Shown: piece after piece, positions 8,898-15,626 of the stretch
Numbering within the stretch: position 1 is the stretch's first letter
Layout of the letters: the number at the start of each line of letters is the position of its first letter
Assembly: GCA_031261345.1 (NCBI GenBank)
Contig: JAISKC010000053.1
Location: 1-64,000, forward strand
Direction of reading: 5' to 3'
Source of the DNA: Eubacteriales Family XIII. Incertae Sedis bacterium
GTDB taxonomy: Bacteria; Bacillota; Clostridia; Peptostreptococcales; Anaerovoracaceae
Length of the DNA: 64,000 nt
Translations under genes and position numbers: made by a program
Notes under the pieces: model-generated
What the model was told of the DNA's origin: nothing
What the model saw: only the letters and a program-made list of their open reading frames with translations
Databases searched by the model: none

Positions 8898-9030
8898 TCA
8901 TTGCGAGCGAAGCGCGGCAATCCACCTACCCCGTCATTGCGAGCGCAGCGCGGCAATCCACATAATCGTCATTGCGAGCGCAGCGCGGCAATCCACCTAA
9001 TCGTCATTGCGGGCTCCGACCCGCAATCCA
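8898..9030 (+). repeat. Array of four family A repeats
   Basis: Copies at 8898-8924, 8934-8960, 8969-8995 and 9004-9030, all in the same orientation and about 35 bases apart. They occupy part of the 427-base gap between pyrH and tsf. The unequal spacers (8-9 bases) rule out a CRISPR. Confidence 0.85.
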
Positions 9031-9081
9031 TTGCAGCGTTTTGCTCTCGTAATTATACCAATAAGCAAGGCGTCTGTCATC

Positions 9082-9110
9082 AAAAAAGGAGCCTCATTTG
9101 AAGCTCCTTT
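9082..9110 (-). terminator. Intrinsic terminator of the rpsB-tsf unit
   Basis: On the minus strand AAAGGAGC, a 10-base loop, GCTCCTTT, then a T-tract (A82-87 on plus). It lies downstream of tsf, so pyrH and later genes probably have another promoter. Confidence 0.8.
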
Positions 9111-9120
9111 CAAAATCCCT

Positions 9121-9303
9121 GTCATTGCGGGCTCGACCCGCAATCCACACACCGTCATTGCGGCGGTAGACTGTATTGCGGCTAAAGCCGCACAGTCCTC
9201 GCAGGACACCTTCCATCGATTTGCAAATGCAAATCGGGATAGGTGTTCCAGCGTAGCGCGGCAATCCACCTATCCTGTCATTGCGGGCTCGACCCGCAAT
9301 CCA
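9121..9303 (+). repeat. Family A repeats around a composite multi-hairpin element
   Basis: Simple copies at 9121-9146 and 9278-9303 flank a larger element at 9154-9271. That element starts TCATTGCG and ends GCGCGGCAATCCA like family A, but about 90 bases of other palindromes lie between: GCGGCT-AA-AGCCGC, GTCCT-CGC-AGGAC and CGATTTGCA-AA-TGCAAATCG. Confidence 0.75.
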
Positions 9304-9306
9304 AAT

Positions 9307-10221
9307 CTAACCGTTGATCTGCTTTGCCACTTCGTCCGCAAAGTTTTCCTCGGCCTTCTCGATCCCTTCGCCGACTTCATACCTGACCTTCGCGACCACC
9401 TCGATAGAAGTTCCGACTTCCTTCTCAACATCCTTGATATACTGAGCGATGGTGATGTCGCCGTTCTTGACAAACTTCTGCTCGAGAAGGCAAGTTTCCT
9501 TGAGCTCCTTCTTGAGCCTACCGAGCACCATCTTCTCAACAATCTCAGGCGACTTGCCCTCGTTGATAGCCTGACGCACGAGAATTTCCTTCTCATTCTC
9601 AATGTACTGAGGATCAACGCCGGACTCGTCGATGAACTGCGGGTTCATTGAAGCGACCTGCATAGCGATGTCCTTTCCGAGTGCCTGAACAGCATCAGAA
9701 GAAGCGTCGGTCTTCAGCCCAATCACCACGCCAATCTTTCCTGCGCCGTGAAGATAACCGATATAAACCGTGCCAGGCTTGTCGAAGCCCTCAAATCTCC
9801 TGACCGAAATGTTCTCGCCAATCTTTGCGATGAAATCCGTGAGCTTTTCCTGAACGGTCTGTGTGCCGTCATAATTCTTGTTGAGAAAATCCTCAAGGCT
9901 CGTCGTGTCCGTATCGACGGTCTTCGACGCGAGCGTGTCAACGAATTCGATGAAGTTTTCCGTCTTTGCAACGAAGTCCGTCTCCGAGTTGACCTCGATG
10001 ATACCGGCCTTCTTGCCATCGGGCGAAAGCTCAACCCTGACGAGACCCTCTGCGGCGATTCTTCCGGCCTTCTTTGCGGCCTTTGCGAGTCCCTTTTCCC
10101 TGAGGACATCAATCGCCTTGTCTATGTCCCCATCGACCTCGACGAGAACGTTCTTGCAATCGAGCATACCTGCGCCGGTACGCTCACGTAATTCTTTAAC
10201 CTGTCCTGCATTAACACCCAT
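9307..10221 (-). CDS. tsf: Elongation factor Ts
   Basis: Guanine nucleotide exchange factor for EF-Tu. It has 304 residues. The N-terminal UBA-like domain ends with the signature LRERTGAGMLDCKNVLVE (11-28); AAKKAGRIAAEGLV and GIIEVNSETDFVAK mark the core that contacts EF-Tu. It follows rpsB at 63 bases, the usual order. Confidence 0.98.
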   Translation of the reverse strand: MGVNAGQVKELRERTGAGMLDCKNVLVEVDGDIDKAIDVLREKGLAKAAKKAGRIAAEGLVRVELSPDGKKAGIIEVNSETDFVAKTENFIEFVDTLASKTVDTDTTSLEDFLNKNYDGTQTVQEKLTDFIAKIGENISVRRFEGFDKPGTVYIGYLHGAGKIGVVIGLKTDASSDAVQALGKDIAMQVASMNPQFIDESGVDPQYIENEKEILVRQAINEGKSPEIVEKMVLGRLKKELKETCLLEQKFVKNGDITIAQYIKDVEKEVGTSIEVVAKVRYEVGEGIEKAEENFADEVAKQING

Positions 10222-10284
10222 TTTATCGTGCCTCCTTTATTTCTGTAATTTCTGTCATTCCGGCCTACAAGCTTTTTCCAGTCC

Positions 10285-11196
10285 CTATTCCTCAGTAGTG
10301 GCTTCTTCAACCGCTTCGACTGCCTCAATGATCTCTTCTGCGATTTCCTCGGCAATCTCTTCCGCGATGGCTTCTTCAACAATTGCCTCTGCAATTTCTT
10401 CAGTAATGACTTCTTCAATCGCTTCTATGGCAGCAACTTCGGCCACCTCTTCTATAGCTTCGCCTACAGCAGCGACTTCTTCAACCAGCTCTTCGGCCGC
10501 CTCCTGAAGGCTCTCGCCTTGGTTGGCTTCGATGATAGCGTCAGCTATCGCAGAAGTGATGAGCCTGATTGAGCGAATCGCGTCGTCATTGGCGGGAATT
10601 ACATAATCGACATCGTCCGGATCACAATTTGTGTCCACGATTCCCACGATCGGAATTCCCAAAATCCTCGCTTCCTTGACTGCAATTCTTTCCTTCTTAG
10701 GATCGACTACGAACAGAGCTCCCGGCATTCTGCGCATATCCTTGATGCCGCCGAGGAACTTTTCGAGCTTCGTATGCTCCAACCTGAGCTTGATAACTTC
10801 CTTCTTCGTAAGTTGCTGGAAAACACCGTCCTCCTCCATCTTTTCGATAGCGTAGAGACGATCAATTCTTTCCGATATTGTCTTGTAATTGGTGAGCATG
10901 CCGCCGAGCCAACGCTCATTGACATAATACTGTCCGGATCTCTCGGACTCGTTCAAAACCGCCTGCTGTGCCTGCTTCTTCGTTCCTACGAACAGAATCG
11001 GCTTGCCTGTCTTTGCCACATTCTGAATGAACTCGTAGGCTTCATCGATGAGGCCCGCGGTCTTCTGGAGATCGATGATGTATATACCGTTTCTCTCAGT
11101 GAAAATGTATGGGGCCATCTTCGGATTCCAACGTCTTGTCTGGTGTCCAAAATGTACGCCCGCTTCTAAAAGTTGCTTAATTGAAATAACTGACAT
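10285..11196 (-). CDS. rpsB: Ribosomal protein S2 with Ala/Glu-rich tail
   Basis: Small-subunit protein uS2. Residues 1 to about 230 are standard ([17 protein letters not shown] near 11; [19 protein letters not shown]). From about 230 to 303 the protein is an acidic, helical, low-complexity tail built on EEA/IAEEI-type repeats, which most S2 proteins lack or carry in shorter form. The GGAGG ribosome binding site precedes ATG at 11196, and a structured leader lies upstream. Confidence 0.97.
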   Translation of the reverse strand: MSVISIKQLLEAGVHFGHQTRRWNPKMAPYIFTERNGIYIIDLQKTAGLIDEAYEFIQNVAKTGKPILFVGTKKQAQQAVLNESERSGQYYVNERWLGGMLTNYKTISERIDRLYAIEKMEEDGVFQQLTKKEVIKLRLEHTKLEKFLGGIKDMRRMPGALFVVDPKKERIAVKEARILGIPIVGIVDTNCDPDDVDYVIPANDDAIRSIRLITSAIADAIIEANQGESLQEAAEELVEEVAAVGEAIEEVAEVAAIEAIEEVITEEIAEAIVEEAIAEEIAEEIAEEIIEAVEAVEEATTEE

Positions 11197-11220
11197 GTCT
11201 TTACCTCCGGTTTCTCCTCT

Positions 11221-11296
11221 ACAGATAGGTCCCCCGAGAAGCTACGCAGTGCCATGTCAAAGCACCCTTGCGTCACCGGCTTCCGAGCCTGTCTGT
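11221..11296 (-). promoter_or_regulatory. Structured 5' leader of rpsB
   Basis: In the minus-strand RNA, ACAGACAGG pairs with CCTATCTGT to close a region of about 76 bases rich in GGC/GCC segments, ending near the rpsB ribosome binding site. Position and shape fit an S2 autoregulatory leader, which many bacteria have; I could not compare it with a family model. Confidence 0.45.
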
Positions 11297-11430
11297 ATGT
11301 GTAATATCGAAAACACCAACGTTTCCGAAAAATTTAATAGTCACGCCCAAACTATAGACGCGACCACTATTTTAACCCATATCCCAACCACATGCAAGCA
11401 ATTTCCGCCACACTTGTCATTGCTTATTTG

Positions 11431-11456
11431 TCATTGCGGCCTCCGAGCCGCAATCC
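11431..11456 (+). repeat. Family A repeat
   Basis: TCATTGCGGCCTCCGAGCCG then CAATCC, two bases from the stop of the Ig-like fragment. Confidence 0.75.
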
Positions 11457-11457
11457 C

Positions 11458-11811
11458 TCACTTCACATTCACATTTTTAGTCTTCACAATTTTCTTGCCG
11501 ACCTTCACCTTCACAATTTTCTTGCCGACCTTCACCTTCACATACGCCTTCCCCTTCTTCACAGCCGTGATTTTCCCCGCCTTGTCCACAGTCAGCACCT
11601 TCTTGTTGGACGAAACATAAGTAACCTTCAGCGTTGTAGCCGTTTTTTTCTTCAGACCAATCTTGAGCTGTGCGGTTTTCCCGACCGAAAGACTTTTCGG
11701 CACGCCCTTGACGCTGTGCCCTTTGTGTGCCACAGCCTTGGGGACCACATAGACAGTAACTTTGGTGGATTTACCATTTTTGGCAGTAGATGTAGTAGTA
11801 AAACAACTTCA
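11458..11811 (-). pseudogene. C-terminal fragment of a Big_2 Ig-like surface protein
   Basis: The frame from 11811 to 11458 encodes a bacterial Ig-like (Big_2) domain end: STKVTVYVVPKAV, then LSVGKTAQLKIGLKK, VTYVSSNKKVLTVDKAG and ITAVKKGKAYVKVKV. There is no good start and no signal peptide. It is in the same frame as the upstream lipoprotein gene, directly after two adjacent TGA codons, so it may be the cut-off tail of an older longer gene. The end holds a duplicated 24-27 base unit (KVGKKIVKVKVGKKIVK). Initiation at GTG 11748 is possible but lacks support. Confidence 0.6.
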
Positions 11812-12669
11812 TCACTGTGCATATTTTGCATAGTCATCGGGCCATAATACGGATGCTTCATCGTGAGAAATCTCAGTTCTCCATCTGTATTCTTCCGGTG
11901 TAAGTGGACGATTCAACGACAATGAATAATATACGTCTGCTCCAGTGAGAATCTTCGTCTCGTCCACTGTAAAGTAGATAGAATAGTTTGACGCACCATT
12001 ATACAAAAGCACTGCGCCGTACTGCTCAGTCCATTCGCCAAAACTCAGATCGCTGCTCAAATACCATAAAGCGGCTCCGTCGTTGATAACAGGTCGTGTA
12101 GAAACATTGCTTTCTTCGACATAAAACCGTCCAGAAAGCATCTCTGGGTCATGTACTATCTGGCGAACATAACCTTCGAGCTCCTTCACACTTACCACCA
12201 GCTCCGGAGGAACTTTGGGATTACTTGACCGTACTATTCCAATAATTAATCCAGGGTACGGATCATCCGCGCTCGGCGTATATGAATCGTATGCCGTTTT
12301 GACAGCTGCCTCATCAACCTTAACAAACTCAACGTCGTCAAGGAAGATACTGTCACCGCTTTGGTGAAATGCATAGGCCGTATTGCCGTTATCGTATTGG
12401 ATTGTCAGCTTGCCGCCTTCAACCTTATACGTTCCGTCACCAGCAGCCGTCGTGATGGTGTTACCACTAAAGGTAATTTCTTCACCAAGTGTGGCGGGCG
12501 CATTATCAGATTGATATGTGCCGTCAAGCGACACGGCAGATTCGCCAGCAACATTTCCATTGTCGACCGGTGGCTCAGCTGTAATATTGTCGTTTCCGCA
12601 ACCCGCAAGGGAGACAGAAAGCGCAAATGTTACAACGACGGCAAAAAACATTGTCCAGAACTTTTCCAT
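11812..12669 (-). CDS. Lipoprotein of unknown function
   Basis: Exported lipoprotein: hydrophobic helix then lipobox SLAGC with lipidated Cys24, counting from the ATG at 12669, which has AAGGA upstream. About 285 residues. After a Gly/Asn/Asp-rich linker comes a beta-rich segment (SLDGTYQSDNAPATLGEEI ... GTYKVEGGKLTIQYD) like the small beta-sandwiches of Bacillota lipoproteins, then a region with no family I recognise. It ends with TGA TGA followed by the Big_2 fragment in the same frame. Confidence 0.75.
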   Translation of the reverse strand: MEKFWTMFFAVVVTFALSVSLAGCGNDNITAEPPVDNGNVAGESAVSLDGTYQSDNAPATLGEEITFSGNTITTAAGDGTYKVEGGKLTIQYDNGNTAYAFHQSGDSIFLDDVEFVKVDEAAVKTAYDSYTPSADDPYPGLIIGIVRSSNPKVPPELVVSVKELEGYVRQIVHDPEMLSGRFYVEESNVSTRPVINDGAALWYLSSDLSFGEWTEQYGAVLLYNGASNYSIYFTVDETKILTGADVYYSLSLNRPLTPEEYRWRTEISHDEASVLWPDDYAKYAQ

Positions 12670-12712
12670 GTCAAACACCTTCCTTAATTCTTAAAAAAAC
12701 ACACGCGCCAAA

Positions 12713-12744
12713 ACGGCGACAAAGAAAAATTTCTTTGTCGCCGT
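12713..12744 (-). other. Perfect 15-bp inverted repeat in the lipoprotein leader
   Basis: ACGGCGACAAAGAAA, two bases, then its exact complement. On the minus strand TTTTGGCGCGTGTG and T7 follow before the lipoprotein start at 12669, so it may be a leader hairpin or attenuator; on the plus strand no T-tract follows. Confidence 0.6.
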
Positions 12745-12798
12745 ATAGCGGATAAACCTATTGAAATTTGCACAAAAATGTGCTTCTACATAATCAAA

Positions 12799-12868
12799 GA
12801 GAACCGAGAACCGAGAACCGAGAACCGAGAACCGAGAACCGAGAACCGAGAACCGAGAACCGAGAACC
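12799..12868. repeat. Ten tandem copies of a heptamer
   Basis: GAGAACC is repeated ten times without error, in the non-coding gap 12670-13097 between the lipoprotein and higBA. A 7-base unit is not a multiple of three, and no gene runs through it. The rest of this gap is AT-rich with the hairpin at 12713-12744 and the higBA promoter. Confidence 0.95.
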
Positions 12869-13037
12869 GAATATCGCAATGTCATATACTCACTTGTCAA
12901 AATTAAGCTTCCCCCTGTTCACCAAATACAAGGACACCAACTCCTGTTTCATCAACAAAAAAACCATTACTTCGAACCAATTATACAAAACATATCTAAA
13001 AAAAACAATCTCATAGATTTTGACCTTAGCAAAAACG

Positions 13038-13066
13038 TTGACTTTATATAACGAATTTGTTATAAT
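13038..13066 (+). promoter_or_regulatory. higBA promoter with internal operator palindrome
   Basis: TTGACT (13038-13043), 17 bases, TATAAT (13061-13066). The palindrome TATAAC-GAATTT-GTTATA (13047-13064) fills the spacer and overlaps the -10 box, as expected for autorepression by the HigA-type antitoxin. Confidence 0.8.
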
Positions 13067-13097
13067 CAATTTATCTTATATGGAAAGGACTTCGCCG

Positions 13098-13457
13098 ATG
13101 TTTGATGTGGATTTTTACGAAGATAAAAGTGGTAATCAGCCCGTGAAAGAGGTGCTGCTTGAACTTCGCAAGAAAGCGGGGACAAGCAAGGATGCACGCA
13201 TACAGTATAAACAAATACTCACACACATAAGGGCATTAGAAGCCTATGGTACACGCATTGGCGAGCCAAAAGTAAAGCACATTGACGGCAGTTTGTGGGA
13301 ACTGCGCCCGATAGCACACCGTATATTGTTCTTTTACTGGCGTGATAACAAATTCATACTTCTGCACCACTTTATTAAAAAAACACAGAAAACACCGCCG
13401 AAAGAGATTGAACGAGCAAAACAGTACATGAAAGATTATCTGGAAAGGAATGCATGA
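13098..13457 (+). CDS. HigB/RelE-type toxin (phage Gp49-like)
   Basis: Toxin of a type II pair in the toxin-first (higBA) order. 119 residues from ATG 13098, nine bases after AAGGA; ATG 13080 has no ribosome binding site. The Gp49/DUF891 pattern is clear: FDVDFYEDKSGNQPVKEVL at the start, then LWELRPIAHRILFFYW, LLHHFIKKTQKTPPKEIERA and a C-terminal helix. The family cuts mRNA on the ribosome. Its stop lies just before the antitoxin ATG. Confidence 0.9.
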   Translation: MFDVDFYEDKSGNQPVKEVLLELRKKAGTSKDARIQYKQILTHIRALEAYGTRIGEPKVKHIDGSLWELRPIAHRILFFYWRDNKFILLHHFIKKTQKTPPKEIERAKQYMKDYLERNA

Positions 13458-13458
13458 C

Positions 13459-13755
13459 ATGGCAAACAAAAGTTTCCGCGATTTCTATAATGATGATGCG
13501 AACGTTACCCCAACGGAGCGAGCCAAGATAGAGTTTGAAGTCGAACTCATCGGCAAATTGATTGCTGCACGTGAAGAAAAAGGCTTGACGCAGGAGCAGT
13601 TGGCGCAAGCGGCAGGTGTTAAACAATCAGCGGTCGCACGGCTTGAAAGTCTGAAAGCTACTCCGCAGATTGATACGCTTTTCAAAATGCTCACACCGAT
13701 GGGTTACAAACTCACAATTGTTCCGGCTGACGAGAGAGCGCAAGGTGCAGTATAA
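13459..13755 (+). CDS. HigA-type XRE antitoxin
   Basis: Antitoxin and repressor, 98 residues. An XRE helix-turn-helix spans about 32-85: REEKGLTQEQLAQAAGVKQS and ARLESLKATPQIDTLFKML. The ATG at 13459 has AAGGA nine bases upstream; the in-frame ATG at 13450 directly abuts that site. It ends two bases from the convergent mazF2 stop. Confidence 0.9.
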   Translation: MANKSFRDFYNDDANVTPTERAKIEFEVELIGKLIAAREEKGLTQEQLAQAAGVKQSAVARLESLKATPQIDTLFKMLTPMGYKLTIVPADERAQGAV

Positions 13756-13756
13756 A

Positions 13757-14101
13757 TCAGTCAATTTCTACCATGCCTATGATAACATCAACGATTTCTT
13801 CTAAAATATCCTCAGGAAGCGATTCGACATACGCAGCCTTTCTTGCTGCAAGGTCTAATATCTTTGCTTGATCGCATAGCACAACACCTGTTGTTTTTGT
13901 TCTACTATCGAGCCGAATATGGACAGGAAATCCCTTGTCCGTATTCGTGATTGGGCATACCATAGCACGCGTGTTCAGGTGTTTCATTGAGCTGTTGTTG
14001 CTCACTATGACCGCGGGACGCATTCCTGCTTGTTCGTGTCCTGCTTGCGGGTCAAAGTTCAGTCTGATAATATCGCCCTGCTTAGGCTCATACTCACTCA
14101 T
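13757..14101 (-). CDS. mazF: MazF/PemK-family mRNA interferase toxin (copy 2)
   Basis: 114 residues from ATG 14101, which overlaps the end of mazE2 by eight bases (ATGAGTGA). Signature PKQGDIIRLNFDPQAGHEQ, then MRPAVIVSNNSS, VCPITNTDKGFPVHI and GVVLCDQAKILDL. The same fold and coupling as copy 1 but clearly divergent, so not a recent duplication. A longer upstream frame runs through mazE2 and is not real. Confidence 0.92.
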   Translation of the reverse strand: MSEYEPKQGDIIRLNFDPQAGHEQAGMRPAVIVSNNSSMKHLNTRAMVCPITNTDKGFPVHIRLDSRTKTTGVVLCDQAKILDLAARKAAYVESLPEDILEEIVDVIIGMVEID

Positions 14102-14342
14102 TTTCCCAGAACCTTTCTTCACCGACAGAAGATGTATCAAATTCTGCCGCTTCATACGTTCCGGTATAACCCTCAAAACGCTCAGCCCAAGTCCTGTGTA
14201 CTTTTGCCTTCCGTATGACGATTTCCTCTTTCAGCATGATAATTTGTACCTTATCATTCTCCTTCAGCTTCACTTCGTTAAGGATAGCCTTTGGCAAGCG
14301 AATTGCATTGCTGTTTCCCCATTTCTGTATAGTTGCTTCCAT
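14094..14342 (-). CDS. mazE: MazE/AbrB-family antitoxin (copy 2)
   Basis: 82 residues. The N-terminal AbrB motif IQKWGNSNAIRLPKAIL is followed by an acidic tail ending EERFWENE. AAGGAG lies eight bases before the ATG. Partner of the toxin at 13757-14101. Confidence 0.9.
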   Translation of the reverse strand: MEATIQKWGNSNAIRLPKAILNEVKLKENDKVQIIMLKEEIVIRKAKVHRTWAERFEGYTGTYEAAEFDTSSVGEERFWENE

Positions 14343-14387
14343 CGCTGACGCTCCTTTCCAGCATTAACGTTTCTACTTTGTATAAAC

Positions 14388-14416
14388 ATTATAATTCTAT
14401 TTACAAAAGCTGTCAA
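14388..14416 (-). promoter_or_regulatory. mazEF2 promoter
   Basis: Consensus sigma-A promoter on the minus strand: TTGACA (14411-14416), 17 bases, TATAAT (14388-14393), 45 bases before mazE2. Confidence 0.8.
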
Positions 14417-14532
14417 CACCAGCATCCGACAAAGTGGCTCCCGCTATTCTGGTTGAAGTGCCAGAGGAAGTAATCAAACAAACTTCTTGAGCCTGTTCAA
14501 TATGTTAGATTATGTTAGATTGCAACAACAAT

Positions 14533-14676
14533 CTACTTTATTGGTCCGTTCCTAGGACCTCCCAAGCCGTTTTTCTTGTCTTCCTGCCTCTTCTTCATGA
14601 TAGCGACGACCTTATTGAAAAATATAATCATACCGATAACGGCTAAAGTTTCAAGAACCGGCCCGATTCCACCCAT
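14533..14676 (-). CDS. 47-residue single-span membrane protein
   Basis: Small ORF with a good ribosome binding site (TAGGAG, seven bases before ATG 14676). It encodes MGGIGPVLETLAVIGMIIFF, a basic stretch NKVVAIMKKRQEDKKN and a Gly/Pro-rich end (GLGGPRNGPIK). This is one membrane helix (about 7-21) with a positively charged cytoplasmic tail. Its TAG lies in a small inverted repeat (TAGATTG-TTGTTG-CAATCTA, 14516-14535) that could aid termination. Function unknown; it could be a regulatory peptide for a membrane partner. It lies downstream of the cyclophilin gene on the same strand. Confidence 0.6.
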   Translation of the reverse strand: MGGIGPVLETLAVIGMIIFFNKVVAIMKKRQEDKKNGLGGPRNGPIK

Positions 14677-14692
14677 AAATTTCTCCTATTCT

Positions 14693-14720
14693 ACACAAGG
14701 GGACGTTTCGTTTGTGTAAT
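14693..14720. repeat. Repeat D (inverted copy of the element at 18109)
   Basis: ACACAAGGGGACGTTTCGTT then TGTGTAAT. Its reverse complement is identical to 18109-18136; the ends ATTACACAA and TTGTGTAAT are mutually inverted. Confidence 0.75.
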
Positions 14721-14731
14721 TCCGTTGCTGT

Positions 14732-15403
14732 CTATCCCAATATTTTGATGTTCTTGATAACGACGGGCGTGGTCGGTAGATCGTTCTCGCCTGTTTCCAC
14801 AGAGGAGATTTTGTCCACTTCCTCTATGCCGGAAGTCACCCAGCCAAATGCCGCATAGTTCCCGTCAAGGAAAGTAGCGTCGGCGTTTGTGATGAAGAAT
14901 TGGCTGCTGGCAGAGTCTGGGTCTTGGCTTCTCGCCATGCTGATGACGCCCTTCACATGTGTGATAGGATTGTCAACGCCGTTCGACGAGAATTCGCCTT
15001 TGATAGTTTCATCCGAGCCGCCCATGCCCGTTCCCTCGGGGTCGCCGCCCTGTATCATGAAGTCAGCAATCACCCTATGAAATGTGAGCCCGTCATAAAA
15101 GCCCTCTTTCGCAAGTTTTGCAAAGTTGTCCACTGTGTCGGGTGCGATGGTCTTGTCGAGGTCGAGCAGGATAACGCCTCCGTCCTCCATAGTGATTTCG
15201 GCCTTGACAATCTCGTCGCCCTTGCGTGCCTCAGTGATGAGCCCAGAACCAGCCTGCACATCAGAATCCGCGCCGCCCACATCGGTGCCCTCACCCGTCC
15301 CCTCAGCGTCCTTCGAGCACCCCGAAAAGACCGCGATAGTAACCAAGAGACAGGCCAACGTGAAAAGCACAAATTTGTTATTTGATTTGATAATGTTAAT
15401 CAT
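14732..15403 (-). CDS. Cyclophilin-type peptidyl-prolyl isomerase lipoprotein
   Basis: Folding catalyst outside the cell membrane. Signal peptide with lipobox VFSGC (Cys29), an acidic Gly linker to about 50, then a compact cyclophilin domain: LTFHRVIADFMIQGGDPEGT with catalytic Arg and the QGGDP motif, GVISMARSQDPDSASSQFFI and YAAFGWVTSGIEEVD. 223 residues. GGAAGGG precedes the ATG. Confidence 0.95.
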   Translation of the reverse strand: MINIIKSNNKFVLFTLACLLVTIAVFSGCSKDAEGTGEGTDVGGADSDVQAGSGLITEARKGDEIVKAEITMEDGGVILLDLDKTIAPDTVDNFAKLAKEGFYDGLTFHRVIADFMIQGGDPEGTGMGGSDETIKGEFSSNGVDNPITHVKGVISMARSQDPDSASSQFFITNADATFLDGNYAAFGWVTSGIEEVDKISSVETGENDLPTTPVVIKNIKILG

Positions 15404-15487
15404 CTTTATTCCCTTCCAAAGTAATATTAATTCAGTATTTTCTTACGTAGCCAATATTATCATACAGGTGCGAACAACGTCCAGTGC

Positions 15488-15599
15488 GGAAATCGCCGAT
15501 TTCCCGAGCTGAGGCATCGAATTAAGGCGCTATCTCGGGAAACTGACGAATCCCGCAGTTTATTGGCGATATTTCTACGCAAATCGCCGGTTTCCCGAG
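15488..15599. repeat. Two palindromic repeats downstream of the decarboxylase
   Basis: Copies at 15488-15508 (GGAAATCGCCGATTTCCCGA) and 15579-15599 (GCAAATCGCCGGTTTCCCGA), plus an inverted partial CTCGGGAAA at 15534-15542. Each has a short stem. They take up most of the 223-base gap 15404-15626. Confidence 0.7.
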
Positions 15600-15626
15600 G
15601 TTTGACTATGTGCGCCGGTCTTTTGG

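Noticed and set aside
8898..9303. Regularly spaced repeats resembling a CRISPR array
   Set aside because: Spacers are only 8-9 bases or irregular, the copies are found singly all over the window, and no cas gene is present.
11749..11814. TGA recoded as an amino acid to fuse lipoprotein and Big_2 fragment
   Set aside because: TGA is used as a normal stop in many genes here (for example pyrF, nadA, mazE1), and two occur in a row.
14434..14490. Short plus-strand coding-like stretch (VAPAILVEVPEEVIKQTS and stop)
   Set aside because: Only 19 codons, overlaps nothing recognisable and lacks a ribosome binding site; at most a gene remnant.
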